Shown here: piece after piece, positions 29,512 to 39,147 of the stretch | Numbering within the stretch: position 1 is the first letter of the stretch | How the letters are laid out: each line of letters starts with the position of its first letter | Origin: Bartonella sp. MM73XJBT.G | Lineage (GTDB): Bacteria; Pseudomonadota; Alphaproteobacteria; Rhizobiales; Rhizobiaceae | Assembly (NCBI RefSeq): GCF_028618435.1 | Contig: NZ_JAQISW010000002.1 | Coordinates: 204,001-268,000 of the forward strand | Direction of reading: 5' to 3' | Length of the DNA stretch: 64,000 bases | Position numbers and translations under genes: made by a program | The notes under the pieces: model-generated | Told to the model about the DNA's origin: nothing | The model's input: the letters and a program-made list of their open reading frames with translations, nothing else | Database searches by the model: none

Positions 29512-30582
29512 TCATAAGGATTCTCCACTCATCACCACTTCATCTTCCTGATCAAAAAGTGTATCTTTATTCTCATGAAACCGCCGTAAATCAGCCGTTA
29601 TTTTTTGTAAAAGTCCATTATTAACCACTTCATAACCAACACGGATAGCAGAAGCAAAGCCATTAGCATTCGCACTGCCATGACTTTTTATGACAACACC
29701 ATTCAAACCTAAAAGAACGCCTCCATTTACCCTATCGGGATCCATTTTATTTTTCAGTGTACGAAAAGCTCTCCGCGATAGAAAATAACCAAGAGATGTT
29801 AAAAAAGAACTGCGCAGTGCGGAGTTTAAAATCTCTGCTATCTGTCGCGCGGTCCCTTCTGCTGTTTTTAAAGCAATATTACCAGAAAAACCTTCTGTTA
29901 CAACAACATCGACTGTCCCTTTTCCAATGTCATTGCCCTCAACAAATCCTTTATATTCCAATCCTTCTAATTGCACTTCACGCAATATCATGCCTGCTTT
30001 TTTTATTTCATAAAGTCCTTTAACCTCTTCCACCCCCACATTTAGAAGTCCAACACTTGGTTTTTCCGTATGATATAAAGCGCGAAACATCCCCGCTCCC
30101 ATAACCGCCAAATCGACCAATTGACGAGCAGATGCGCCAATCGTTGCTCCAATATCTAAAACGATACTCTCGCTGCGAAGAGTTGGCCAGATACCCGCAA
30201 TACCAGGACGTTCAGCCTCTGCCAACATTTTTAAACAAAAATAAGACATGGCCATAAGCGCCCCCGTATTACCAGCAGAAACGCAAGCATCAGCTTCACC
30301 ATTTTTTACTGCTTCAATGGCATACCACATTGATGATTTACCACGTCCATTGCGAAGGGCTTGGCTTGGCTTTTCATCCATGCGCGTATAGCTTTCTGTA
30401 GGATAAAAGCACGATACAGAATCTAAACGGGGATATTTTTTTAAAACTGGCCGAACGACCTCTTCTATCCCATAAAATAAAAAATAAACATCTGATAAAT
30501 ATTTTTGGACAATTGCTGCTCCTGCAATAGCTGCTTCTGGACCGTAATCACCACCCATGACATCCACAGAAATTCTAATCAC
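29512..30582 (-). CDS. plsX: Phosphate acyltransferase PlsX
   Basis: PlsX makes acyl-phosphate from acyl-ACP, feeding PlsY in phosphatidic acid synthesis. I chose the GTG giving [16 protein letters not shown], as in relatives, over the GTG five codons upstream; this makes 356 aa. Typical motifs are [24 protein letters not shown], and [17 protein letters not shown]. The gene lies between the DUF177 gene and fabH, the normal alphaproteobacterial arrangement (rpmF itself is not seen here). Confidence 0.95.
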   Translation of the reverse strand: MIRISVDVMGGDYGPEAAIAGAAIVQKYLSDVYFLFYGIEEVVRPVLKKYPRLDSVSCFYPTESYTRMDEKPSQALRNGRGKSSMWYAIEAVKNGEADACVSAGNTGALMAMSYFCLKMLAEAERPGIAGIWPTLRSESIVLDIGATIGASARQLVDLAVMGAGMFRALYHTEKPSVGLLNVGVEEVKGLYEIKKAGMILREVQLEGLEYKGFVEGNDIGKGTVDVVVTEGFSGNIALKTAEGTARQIAEILNSALRSSFLTSLGYFLSRRAFRTLKNKMDPDRVNGGVLLGLNGVVIKSHGSANANGFASAIRVGYEVVNNGLLQKITADLRRFHENKDTLFDQEDEVVMSGESL

Positions 30583-30738
30583 GCTTTCATATCCCACATC
30601 TTTTCATTTACATTTTTAAACACATATTATGATTTTGGGTGACTAAACACTCATAAAGCATATCTCGCGAAAAAAGCTCCACAGAAAATACCGTTTTTAT
30701 CATAGCATACAATAGATAATTTTTTTATGTTTTTACAA

Positions 30739-31323
30739 TCACTTCCAACTTTTCAAAACAGAAAATGGCGAAAACTTTTTCTCTGCTTCTTCTAAATTTT
30801 TAACCACATGCATTTTTATCCCCTCTTTACGTGGATAATGATTAATAGACAACTCAAAAAACTCTTCCATGATTGCACCAATATCAATTCGATCATTATA
30901 AAATACTTCCGGTGTATCAAGCCCTTCCACATCTAAAAACAATTCTCGTGTATCTTCTGATATTTTGGGCTTCGTTAAATTTGAATCTTCGGGAACAAAA
31001 ATAACCTCAATATTTTCACGGAGAACATTTTCTAATGGCTCTAATGTAACAACACATAACTGTACTATATGCGCTTGCAACAAACCTTTTATACGCACAC
31101 CGCGTTTTTTCCACGGAAGAATATGGAATTTTCCCTCACAAGATTTTACTTCAACTAAATCATGGTTTTGAGCTAAATGTGTACATTCTTTTTTGTTTGC
31201 ACAAAGATGAACTCTTATCCCTTTAGCAGGAAGAGAACGGACGGATATTGGATAGGCCAAAGCAAATGCCATTTGAGAAACGTTTTGAACATCCATTGAC
31301 AACTCCCAAATATGAAACTCCAT
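30739..31323 (-). CDS. DUF177 (YceD-family) protein
   Basis: This 194-residue protein is of the YceD/DUF177 family, linked in bacteria and plastids to 23S rRNA or ribosome metabolism. Family features are the segment CVVTLEPLENVLRENIEVIFVP (one Cys, then the 'TLEP' signature), the acidic block LDVEGLDTPEVFYNDRIDIGAIMEEFFELS, and KSWK near the end. It precedes plsX as in other Hyphomicrobiales and is divergent from bamE. Confidence 0.88.
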   Translation of the reverse strand: MEFHIWELSMDVQNVSQMAFALAYPISVRSLPAKGIRVHLCANKKECTHLAQNHDLVEVKSCEGKFHILPWKKRGVRIKGLLQAHIVQLCVVTLEPLENVLRENIEVIFVPEDSNLTKPKISEDTRELFLDVEGLDTPEVFYNDRIDIGAIMEEFFELSINHYPRKEGIKMHVVKNLEEAEKKFSPFSVLKSWK

Positions 31324-31510
31324 AAAACACTGTGCTTTTATTTAGCTCAAGTATATTTCATTCATTTTTTTCTTTTCTAAAGAAATTCTATATGGCATAA
31401 TTTGCTTTATAACAGGGAAACTCAATGTAAGCTACGGTAGATTAAGCTAAAATTAGAAAAACTTGAGGTTGCCTTCTTGTCGTACATCTCAGTATAAAAA
31501 GGAGATATCA

Positions 31511-31999
31511 TTGTTTCAAATGCCTCACATAATGATCTTAATCAAACGTAAATTGTTGGTTGGTCTATCAATAGCAAGTATCATAACACTTGCGGGTTGT
31601 AGTCTTCTTGATTCTTCAGGGTCAAGCCAAATTTATAGAGAGGGCTATATTCTTGATAAAAATGCTCTAAGTTCTATTTCTATTGGCTCAAGTCAAGAGC
31701 AAGTTCTTTTAACTTTAGGAACACCTTCATTAAAAACAAAATATGATAATGAAGTTTTTTATTACATCTCACAAACACGTTATCGTGGGATGCAGTTTAT
31801 GAAAACAAAGATTATTGACCGCAAAGTTTTAGCTATTTACTTCAATAAAAACAATCAGGTTACAAAGGTTGCTCACTATGGTCTACAAGACGGTCAAGTA
31901 TTTGATTTCATTACACAAACAACACCAACTATAACAAAAGAACACCCTTTCTTAATTCAAATTATAAAAGGTCCTGTAAATCCACCAGCTTCTAATTAA
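31511..31999 (+). CDS. bamE: Outer membrane assembly lipoprotein BamE
   Basis: BamE is the small lipoprotein of the BAM complex that folds outer membrane beta-barrels. I placed the start at the TTG at 31511, 5 nt after AGGAGA; the ATG at 31520 is an alternative that lies 14 nt from it. A lipobox ITLAGC ends the signal. The SmpA/OmlA domain follows, with LSSISIGSSQEQVLLTLGTPSLK, TRYRGMQFMKTKI and ILDRKVLAIYF-like strands. It is divergent from the DUF177 gene, a conserved pairing. Confidence 0.92.
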   Translation: MFQMPHIMILIKRKLLVGLSIASIITLAGCSLLDSSGSSQIYREGYILDKNALSSISIGSSQEQVLLTLGTPSLKTKYDNEVFYYISQTRYRGMQFMKTKIIDRKVLAIYFNKNNQVTKVAHYGLQDGQVFDFITQTTPTITKEHPFLIQIIKGPVNPPASN

Positions 32000-32027
32000 A
32001 GTGTATTATCTATTTACTTTTGCAATC

Positions 32028-32058
32028 TTATTAGGTCTGATATTGTCAGACCTAATAA
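32028..32058. terminator. Inverted repeat between convergent bamE and nusB
   Basis: A perfect 13-bp stem (TTATTAGGTCTGA / TCAGACCTAATAA) with a 5-nt loop lies between the two converging stop codons. It has no strong T-run on either side, so it is probably a bidirectional terminator or end-protecting hairpin. Confidence 0.65.
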
Positions 32059-32076
32059 AGAAAGGGATTTTAACTC

Positions 32077-32556
32077 TTAAAAACGAACTTTTTTTGCCAT
32101 ACTGTCGAGAACTGCATTAACAAGTTTTGGCTCATCACCTTCAAAAAATGCTTTGGCTATATCAACATATTCATTCATGACGACCGCAACAGGAACATCT
32201 TTACGGTTGATCAACTCCCATAAAGCGGCTCGTAAAATTGCTCGCAATATAGAATCAAGACGTGAAAGAGACCATTCTGTAGAAAGCTGTTGATGAATCA
32301 GAGGATCAAGCTGCTTTTGGTCTTTTACAACGCCCGTTATAATCGCCAAAAACCATTGAAAATCAGCTTCAAGATACTGGTCTCCATCAATGTCTTTTCC
32401 TAAACGATAAGCCTCATACTCAGCAGCCGTCTCCATCACTCCCGAGCCCACAATATCCATTTGATAGAGAGCCTGAACTGCAGCCAGTCTTGCTGCACCA
32501 CGTTTATTGGCTGAACGCGGAAAATCTCTGCTTTTTATATCAGCCATAGTTAACAA
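32077..32556 (-). CDS. nusB: Transcription antitermination factor NusB
   Basis: NusB binds boxA RNA with S10 during rRNA antitermination. It has 159 aa of all-helical sequence. Recognisable parts are [17 protein letters not shown], the central [24 protein letters not shown], and [29 protein letters not shown]. Its start overlaps the end of ribH by 7 nt, so the two are translationally coupled in the usual ribH-nusB order. Confidence 0.96.
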   Translation of the reverse strand: MLTMADIKSRDFPRSANKRGAARLAAVQALYQMDIVGSGVMETAAEYEAYRLGKDIDGDQYLEADFQWFLAIITGVVKDQKQLDPLIHQQLSTEWSLSRLDSILRAILRAALWELINRKDVPVAVVMNEYVDIAKAFFEGDEPKLVNAVLDSMAKKVRF

Positions 32557-33005
32557 TTATCTCCAAGTCTCTTTTTTAGAGCGATCATGCATAAAGCAGC
32601 TTCAGCCGCAAAACCACCTTTATTTTTGTCATCTTGTTTTGCACGCACCCATGCTTGCTCTTTATTTTCAACTGTCAAAATACCATTTCCAATAGCTAAG
32701 TGCTTATGAACAGCTAAATCCATCAAGGCCCGACAAGAATCATTGGCAACAATTTCAAAATGATATGTTTCACCCCGAATAACACAACCCAGTGCAACAT
32801 AACCGTCATAAGATATCTTATTTTGTTCAGCAAAAGCTATTGCAGCTGGTATTTCTAAGGCTCCTGGAACTGTTATAATATCATAACTTGCTTCAGCTTT
32901 TTGCAAAGCACTTATAGCACCTTTCAAAAGTGCATCAGAAATCTGTTCATAAAAACGTGCTTCAACAATCAATACGTGAGGATTTTTACGTATCTCTTTC
33001 ACCAT
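32550..33005 (-). CDS. ribH: 6,7-dimethyl-8-ribityllumazine synthase
   Basis: RibH condenses the ribityl-pyrimidine with dihydroxybutanone phosphate to make lumazine. I start at the ATG ([18 protein letters not shown]) rather than nine codons upstream, giving 151 aa. The active-site features are [28 protein letters not shown] (catalytic His) and [16 protein letters not shown]. It is part of the ribD-ribE-ribH-nusB series. Confidence 0.95.
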   Translation of the reverse strand: MVKEIRKNPHVLIVEARFYEQISDALLKGAISALQKAEASYDIITVPGALEIPAAIAFAEQNKISYDGYVALGCVIRGETYHFEIVANDSCRALMDLAVHKHLAIGNGILTVENKEQAWVRAKQDDKNKGGFAAEAALCMIALKKRLGDNC

Positions 33006-33087
33006 AATGGAATTCCACAAAAAACGAATCAAAAAAACTCAAAGCTATAGAGCATAAAATGCTAAAAACGATCAATAGAGTTATAGC

Positions 33088-33705
33088 TTATTCAACTTCT
33101 CTTTTAAAAGCAAAAAGCTTAGCAGCATAACGAGCAAGCTGGTCAATTTCCAAATTAACCCAATCTCCAATTTTAGCTTGTCCCCACGTTGTCATTTCAA
33201 GTGTATGGCGAATAATAAGAACATCAAAAACACAATCTTCAACACCATTAACAGTCAAAGATGTTCCATTAAGCGCAAGTGATCCCTTAAAAACAATAAA
33301 AGGCATAAATTTTCTTGAAGCTTTTAAATAAAAACGAATTGCATCCCCTTCATTTTTTTGTTCAACAATTTCAGCTAAGCCATCAATATGACCAGAAACA
33401 AAATGCCCTCCCATTTCATCACCCAATCTCAGCGAGCGTTCTAAATTAACAAAAGTTCCTTTTTTCCATTGGGCAAGATTTGTTAAACGTAATGTTTCTT
33501 CCCACGCCTCAACAATAAACCAATTGGAGTCTCCTTGTTTAAAGCCTCGTTCTACAACTGTCAGACAAATTCCTGAACACGCAATTGACGCACCAATTGC
33601 TAAGTTTTGTATAGCATAGCGTGTAGAAATCTTTACACGCATCCCCTGCTTTAAAGGTTGAACATCCTCAACACAACCGATATCCGTTATAATTCCTGTG
33701 AACAT
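33088..33705 (-). CDS. ribE: Riboflavin synthase alpha chain
   Basis: This enzyme dismutates two lumazines into riboflavin. It has 205 aa in two lumazine-binding halves: [15 protein letters not shown] and ISTRYAIQNLAIGASIACSGICLTV in the first, and MGGHFVSGHIDGLAEI with SLALNGTSLTVNGV in the second. The start overlaps the 3' end of ribD by 19 nt, so the genes are coupled. Confidence 0.96.
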   Translation of the reverse strand: MFTGIITDIGCVEDVQPLKQGMRVKISTRYAIQNLAIGASIACSGICLTVVERGFKQGDSNWFIVEAWEETLRLTNLAQWKKGTFVNLERSLRLGDEMGGHFVSGHIDGLAEIVEQKNEGDAIRFYLKASRKFMPFIVFKGSLALNGTSLTVNGVEDCVFDVLIIRHTLEMTTWGQAKIGDWVNLEIDQLARYAAKLFAFKREVE

Positions 33706-34817
33706 AATGTCTTACGTCTCCATTTATAAAAACGGTCATTTCCAAACATTTTTGTCTCAACCTCATGAAATTGCGAAAGATAATTTTCAAAATGAGGGGC
33801 TTCAATACGTTTTTTTCCTAAAATAACCGGACTATAAAAACATATCAAATGATCAACACAACCAGCATTCAAAAACTTTTCCCCTGTCTTTACACCTCCT
33901 TCCAGTAAAACACTATTAATTCCATGTTTATAAAGCATCTGTAAAAGAGCAAAGGGTTCTACAAAACCATTATTCATCTCTACCGAATAAACAGACACAC
34001 CATATTGTTCCAACGCATTTTTTTTGTTTTTCTTTGAAAGATCCCCATTACAAATAACCCATGTAGGAATTTTAATGGCTGTTTGGATAACTTTCGCATC
34101 AAGGGGAATAGATAAATCTGAATCTAAAATAATACGAATTGGCGAACGCATTTCCATTCCTGGCAAGCGGCAATTGAGTTGTGGATCATCGGCTAATATA
34201 GTCCCAATACCAACAAGAATAGCGTTGTTTTGAGCCCGTAGAATATGCGTATGGGTATGGGAAAGGGGACCACTAATTTTTATTCCCCCCTCCTCTTTTT
34301 TTCCCACACTATTATCAGCAGAAATTGCCATTTTAAAAGTAACAGCACAACGCTGCATCTTCTTTATACACCAATGCGTCCATAAAGCTTCAAAAGCCTC
34401 TTCAACTAAAATGCCCTCAACGACTTCAATACCCGCCGCACGCAAAAGAGCAAGACCACGACCAGCCATACGCTTATCACAATCGGTCAGAGCAACAACA
34501 ACTCGGGAAATACCTGAATCAATAAGTGCACTAACACACGGAGAAGTTTTTCCATAATGTGCGCAGGGTTCTAAAGTAACATAAGCGGTCGCTCCTTGAG
34601 CCAGAGAACCAGCCATACGTAAAGCTTGCACTTCCGCATGAGGTCTGCCATGAAGAGCTGTTACACCATAACCAACAATAAATGACCCAGCACCGCCATC
34701 ATTTTGCACAATTAGCGCACCCACGGAAGGATTCTCACCTGTAAGTCCCACATGACGCTCTGCTAAACGGATAGCGGCAGCCATAAACCGTTCATCTTGC
34801 ACTTTCTTATTCATCAA
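33687..34817 (-). CDS. ribD: Bifunctional riboflavin deaminase/reductase RibD
   Basis: RibD carries out the deaminase and reductase steps on the pyrimidine intermediate of riboflavin synthesis. It has 376 aa. The N-terminal cytidine-deaminase-type zinc site is [11 protein letters not shown] with [11 protein letters not shown]. The C-terminal reductase domain contains [18 protein letters not shown] and LLEGG near residues 295-300. It overlaps nrdR by 11 nt upstream and ribE downstream, forming a tight nrdR-ribD-ribE group. Confidence 0.96.
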   Translation of the reverse strand: MMNKKVQDERFMAAAIRLAERHVGLTGENPSVGALIVQNDGGAGSFIVGYGVTALHGRPHAEVQALRMAGSLAQGATAYVTLEPCAHYGKTSPCVSALIDSGISRVVVALTDCDKRMAGRGLALLRAAGIEVVEGILVEEAFEALWTHWCIKKMQRCAVTFKMAISADNSVGKKEEGGIKISGPLSHTHTHILRAQNNAILVGIGTILADDPQLNCRLPGMEMRSPIRIILDSDLSIPLDAKVIQTAIKIPTWVICNGDLSKKNKKNALEQYGVSVYSVEMNNGFVEPFALLQMLYKHGINSVLLEGGVKTGEKFLNAGCVDHLICFYSPVILGKKRIEAPHFENYLSQFHEVETKMFGNDRFYKWRRKTLCSQEL

Positions 34818-35289
34818 AACGAGATTCTGTATCCGCTACACCCTTTGACAACTCATCGATAATATCGTGAAAATCGCTTGCATTACGAAAATCTCGATAC
34901 ACAGAAGCAAAACGGATATAAGCAATATCATCAATCCTTTTTAATGCTTCCATCACAAGATGCCCAATTTTTTCTGAAGCAATCTCTGGTTCTCCCAAAC
35001 TCTCAAGCTGGCGTACAATGCCAGAGATTGCTCGTTCAATACGATCAGGATCAATATTGCGCTTACGTACTGCCACATCAACTGATCGCATTAATTTATC
35101 ACGATCAAATGGTTCATATCGTCCACTTTTTTTAGTAACCAAAAGCTCACGCAATTGAACACGTTCAAAAGTTGTAAAACGACCACCACAGACAGAACAC
35201 ACACGGCGGCGCCGAATCACCGCACCCTCTTCTGCTGGACGTGAATCTTTTACCTGTGTATCCTCATATTGGCAGTAAGGACAGCGCAT
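34807..35289 (-). CDS. nrdR: Transcriptional repressor NrdR
   Basis: NrdR is the ATP/dATP-responsive repressor of ribonucleotide reductase genes. It has 160 aa, with an N-terminal zinc ribbon ([18 protein letters not shown]...VCSVCGGRF) and the ATP-cone domain ([20 protein letters not shown]). It lies 13 nt downstream of the glyA stop, the standard glyA-nrdR-ribD order of alphaproteobacteria. Confidence 0.97.
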   Translation of the reverse strand: MRCPYCQYEDTQVKDSRPAEEGAVIRRRRVCSVCGGRFTTFERVQLRELLVTKKSGRYEPFDRDKLMRSVDVAVRKRNIDPDRIERAISGIVRQLESLGEPEIASEKIGHLVMEALKRIDDIAYIRFASVYRDFRNASDFHDIIDELSKGVADTESRFDE

Positions 35290-35302
35290 CTCTTTTTTAC
35301 CC

Positions 35303-36616
35303 TTAACGCGTGCTAAGATAAGAGTAAAGAGGATATTGATTCGTTATATCTTCCACCTTTTTCTTAACTGCCATTTCAACGGCATGATTATCTTCATCAC
35401 TTTTTGCATTCCGAAGACCATCAAGAACTTCTGCAACCAGATGCGCGACTTGAACAAACTCCTTTTCTGAAAAACCACGCGTTGTGGCAGCAGGTGATCC
35501 CAAACGAACTCCCGATGTTATAGATGGTGTTTCAGGATCAAAAGGAATGCCATTTTTATTGCAGGTAATATGAGCACGTCCTAAAGCCAATTCGGCACGT
35601 TTTCCTGTAAGATTTTTCGAACGTAAATCAACCAACAATAAATGATTATCTGTACCGCCAGAAACAATATTAAAATCATGACTCTGTAATGTTTTTGCTA
35701 AAGCTTTCGCATTAGCGACAACATGAGCACTGTAACTCTTAAAAGATGGATGCAAAGCTTCCGCAAATGCAACAGCCTTTGCCGCAATCACATGCATTAA
35801 AGGTCCCCCTTGAAGACCAGGGAAAATAGCAGAATTGATTTTTCTGGATAAACTCTCATCATTTGTCAAGATCAACCCACCACGAGGTCCTCGAAGCGAT
35901 TTATGTGTTGTTGTCGTTACGATATGCGCATGGGGGACTGGGGAAGGATGTACACCACCAGCAACAAGACCAGCAATATGAGACATATCTACAAGAAAAT
36001 GAGCACCAATCTCATCTGCAATTTCACGGAAGCGTTCCCAATCCCAGAATCGAGGATAAGATGACCCCCCTGCTATAATAAGTTTTGGCTTACGTTCTTT
36101 TGCAAGCCGCTCAACCTCATCCATATCAATAATCTGATCTTCTTGACGTACACCATAGGAAACAACATCAAACCATTTTCCCGACATATTGACAGATGAA
36201 CCATGTGTAAGGTGACCACCAGCATTTAAATCCAACCCCATAAATGTGTCACCAGGCTGAAGTAACGCCAGAAAGACAGCTTGATTCATTTGGCTACCAG
36301 AATTAGGCTGTACATTTGCAAAAGCAGCACCAAAAAGCTGTTTTGCTCTTTCAATAGCTAAATCTTCAACAACATCGACAAATTGACACCCGCCATAATA
36401 GCGCTTTCTTGGATAACCTTCTGCATATTTATTGGTTAAAACAGACCCTTGTGCTTCAAGAACCGCTCTTGAAACAATATTCTCTGAAGCAATCAGCTCA
36501 ATCTCATTTTGTTGCCGCTCAAACTCCCCTCTAATGGCGTTAAAAATTGCACCATCAACTGTCTGTAAATTATCATTAAAAAAGCGCTTTTGTGCGTCAT
36601 TTTCTTGCTGATTCAT
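35303..36616 (-). CDS. glyA: Serine hydroxymethyltransferase
   Basis: GlyA interconverts serine and glycine with tetrahydrofolate and is the main source of one-carbon units. I start at the ATG giving MNQQEND (AGGGA upstream), 437 aa. The PLP lysine sits in [11 protein letters not shown]. Other landmarks are [29 protein letters not shown] and [15 protein letters not shown]. It heads the glyA-nrdR-ribD-ribE series. Confidence 0.97.
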   Translation of the reverse strand: MNQQENDAQKRFFNDNLQTVDGAIFNAIRGEFERQQNEIELIASENIVSRAVLEAQGSVLTNKYAEGYPRKRYYGGCQFVDVVEDLAIERAKQLFGAAFANVQPNSGSQMNQAVFLALLQPGDTFMGLDLNAGGHLTHGSSVNMSGKWFDVVSYGVRQEDQIIDMDEVERLAKERKPKLIIAGGSSYPRFWDWERFREIADEIGAHFLVDMSHIAGLVAGGVHPSPVPHAHIVTTTTHKSLRGPRGGLILTNDESLSRKINSAIFPGLQGGPLMHVIAAKAVAFAEALHPSFKSYSAHVVANAKALAKTLQSHDFNIVSGGTDNHLLLVDLRSKNLTGKRAELALGRAHITCNKNGIPFDPETPSITSGVRLGSPAATTRGFSEKEFVQVAHLVAEVLDGLRNAKSDEDNHAVEMAVKKKVEDITNQYPLYSYLSTR

Positions 36617-36634
36617 AAAACACATCCCTAACAT

Positions 36635-36955
36635 TAAAAAATAAAGTCACTAAACGATAACACAGCAAACTATGCAAACCAAACATTTTAAATCACTTAC
36701 ACTCAAAAATACTGATACAAATATCTATCTTATTCCTCGTCATGGAAACAGTAAAAAAACTTCTCTCGTAAGAAGAGTAAAAAATAAAATTAAGTTTCTT
36801 CTTTTGTGTCCTCATTTACACCTTCTACAAAAAGAATCTATAATCTAAAGGAATTCAATAAGTTAATGATTATTATTTAAGTTGGTAATGATTTAAAATA
36901 ATTTATAATAAAAAAACTAGATATCGTAGGAAAAATTAATACAAGGCGTTTAAGA
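36635..36955. other. Divergent promoter region glyA/argC
   Basis: About 320 nt of AT-rich DNA between two divergent genes. It presumably contains both promoters; no riboswitch or operator is recognisable. Confidence 0.5.
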
Positions 36956-37888
36956 ATGGTAACCAAAGTTTTTATTGATGGTGAACACGGCACAACCGGA
37001 CTACAAATACAAAAACGCTTAGAGAAACGTACAGATTTAAAACTACTCTCTCTTGCTCACAAGGATCGCCATAATGTTCATCTGCGGAAAGACTATCTTG
37101 CTCAAACGGATATTGCTATTTTATGTCTTCCAGATGATGCAGCACGCAAAACTGTTCATTGGCTTAGAAAAAATAAAAACATTAGGGTTATTGATAGCTC
37201 AACAGCTCACCGTGTTGCTCCAAACTGGGTTTACGGTTTTCCTGAAATGACAGCAGGGCAAAAAAAACGCATTCAAACAGCCCATTACGTCTCTAATCCT
37301 GGATGTTATCCTACTGGAGCCATTAGCTTGATTCGTCCCCTTCGTGAAGCAGGATTGTTAGACGCCGATTATCCCATCTCGATTCATGCAATCTCCGGCT
37401 ATACCGGTGGAGGAAGACAACTGATTACACAAATGGAAAATCAATCTCAAGAAAATATTCAGGAAAATTATTTTATCTATGGCCTCAATCTTGAACACAA
37501 ACATGTACCAGAAATTAAACTCCATGGACAAATTAATCAAACGCCACTTTTTATACCCAGTGTTGGTCGTTTTCCTCAAGGAATGATTGTGAATCTTCCA
37601 CTACACCGCCATTTATTCACAAAATCAGCAAACTGTTCTGATCTGCGCGAAATTCTTGCAAACCATTACGAAGGACAAAACATCATTTCAGTTGCATCAC
37701 AAGATGAAACAGCTTCTCTTCAAAGACTAAATCCAGAATGTTTTGCCAATAAAGATGGTATGAAATTGCTCGTATTTGGAAATGATCGCGAAGGAATTTT
37801 TAATCTCTGTGCTCTCTTCGATAATTTAGGAAAAGGCGCATCAGCTGCCGCTATTCAAAACCTAGATTTAATGCTTTTAGCCAATTAA
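36956..37888 (+). CDS. argC: N-acetyl-gamma-glutamyl-phosphate reductase (type 2)
   Basis: ArgC reduces N-acetylglutamyl phosphate in arginine synthesis. This is the shorter alphaproteobacterial type (310 aa). It has the N-terminal nucleotide fold FIDGEHGTTGLQI, the catalytic Cys in YVSNPGCYPTGAISLI (near 117), and the substrate loop ISGYTGGGRQL. The ATG follows AAGGCG. No other arg genes are adjacent in this window. Confidence 0.95.
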   Translation: MVTKVFIDGEHGTTGLQIQKRLEKRTDLKLLSLAHKDRHNVHLRKDYLAQTDIAILCLPDDAARKTVHWLRKNKNIRVIDSSTAHRVAPNWVYGFPEMTAGQKKRIQTAHYVSNPGCYPTGAISLIRPLREAGLLDADYPISIHAISGYTGGGRQLITQMENQSQENIQENYFIYGLNLEHKHVPEIKLHGQINQTPLFIPSVGRFPQGMIVNLPLHRHLFTKSANCSDLREILANHYEGQNIISVASQDETASLQRLNPECFANKDGMKLLVFGNDREGIFNLCALFDNLGKGASAAAIQNLDLMLLAN

Positions 37889-37906
37889 ACGCCATCTGGA
37901 TACATA

Positions 37907-37936
37907 CTTTTATTCAACAACCTTTTATTCAACAAC
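37907..37936. repeat. 15-bp tandem duplication at the ctaA 3' end
   Basis: The 15-bp unit CTTTTATTCAACAAC occurs twice in a row (37907-37921 and 37922-37936), covering the ctaA stop codon region. It looks like recent slippage or duplication in the convergent argC/ctaA gap. Confidence 0.85.
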
Positions 37937-39001
37937 GTGATATGCCCCTTTTGTTGCTCGCCAGTGTGCAACCGCAAAACATAACACGGCTAATGCCATA
38001 CTTTGATGAATGAGCCCTAAACTTATCGGAACCTCATGTAACAGTGTCAAGATACCTAAAAGTGCTTGGATAATGATCATAAAGCAGATAAAAAATGCCC
38101 GACGAGAATGGGTTGAATTGGGAATATTTTTTTGCACATAGAAAGCATGAATAACTGAGACAATAAATAAAAAATAAGCAAAAAAACGATGAATAAATTG
38201 AACAGTTAAGGAATTTTCGAATAAATTGAGCCAAACAGGACGTTGCTGCAACAATCCATCAGGAATGATCTGACCATCCATAAGGGGCCATGTATTATAG
38301 ACTTTTCCAGCATGAAGCCCTGCAACCAAAGCGCCCAAATAAATCTCTATCAAAACGAAAATAACGAGCCAAGCCGCAAAATATTGCACCTTTTGATTGG
38401 CTGGTTTTTCTGAATATTCTGCAAGTCCTCGAGATAAATAAGTAACAAAAATAATAACCAAACATGCCGTTATAAGATGAAATGCCAAACGATATTGGCT
38501 CACGCTTGTTAGATTACTTTGGCCAATCCCTGAAGCGACCATCCACCAACCAATAAAGCCTTGAAAGGCGATAAGGATCGGCACAACAATAAGCGGGAGT
38601 AAAATATTTTTTTCAATACGCTTCGTCACCCAAAACCAAATTAACCCCAATAAAGCGACAAGACCAACAAGACGCCCGAGAACACGGTGCGCCCATTCCC
38701 ACCAAAAAATGACCTTAAAAGCACTTAACGTCATATCAGGATTAAGCAACTTATACTGTGTTATCTGTTGATATTTTAAAAATTCCTCTTGCCATTGCTC
38801 TACACCAATCGGTGGAATAACGCCATGAATTGGCTTCCATTCCGTTATTGATAATCCTGATCCCGTCAAACGGGTTGCCCCCCCTACTAAAACAATTGCT
38901 AAACAAAGCAATAAAATAGAATAAAGCCACACCTGAATTTGCTTCCGATTTCTCTTTTGCACAGGTGTTAAAAGGTTATTGTTTAATCTTTTTACTGCCA
39001 T
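37925..39001 (-). CDS. ctaA: Heme A synthase (COX15/CtaA type 2)
   Basis: This enzyme oxidises heme O to heme A for cytochrome c oxidase. I start at ATG 39001 (MAVKRLNNN), not the upstream TTG; this gives 358 aa with eight hydrophobic helices. Landmarks include VGGATRLTGSGLSITEWKPI, WWEWAHRVLGR (heme-ligand His), FIHRFFAYFLF and LLHEVPISLGLIHQ. It is convergent with argC. Inner-membrane location is clear. Confidence 0.95.
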   Translation of the reverse strand: MAVKRLNNNLLTPVQKRNRKQIQVWLYSILLLCLAIVLVGGATRLTGSGLSITEWKPIHGVIPPIGVEQWQEEFLKYQQITQYKLLNPDMTLSAFKVIFWWEWAHRVLGRLVGLVALLGLIWFWVTKRIEKNILLPLIVVPILIAFQGFIGWWMVASGIGQSNLTSVSQYRLAFHLITACLVIIFVTYLSRGLAEYSEKPANQKVQYFAAWLVIFVLIEIYLGALVAGLHAGKVYNTWPLMDGQIIPDGLLQQRPVWLNLFENSLTVQFIHRFFAYFLFIVSVIHAFYVQKNIPNSTHSRRAFFICFMIIIQALLGILTLLHEVPISLGLIHQSMALAVLCFAVAHWRATKGAYHVVE

Positions 39002-39147
39002 CTCTAATTGCCCCACGCTTCTCTCCAACTACAATGCATTTTTAAATTTAAAACACAAAATCCTCGTACTTTAGTATGTACTATAACTTTAGCAAAAAAC
39101 AAGCATACCACTATAACATGCAATACATATTTCTTTTTTTACGAAAT

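Noticed and set aside
36635..36955. Glycine or other riboswitch upstream of glyA
   Set aside because: The region is AT-rich without the paired conserved blocks expected of a glycine riboswitch.
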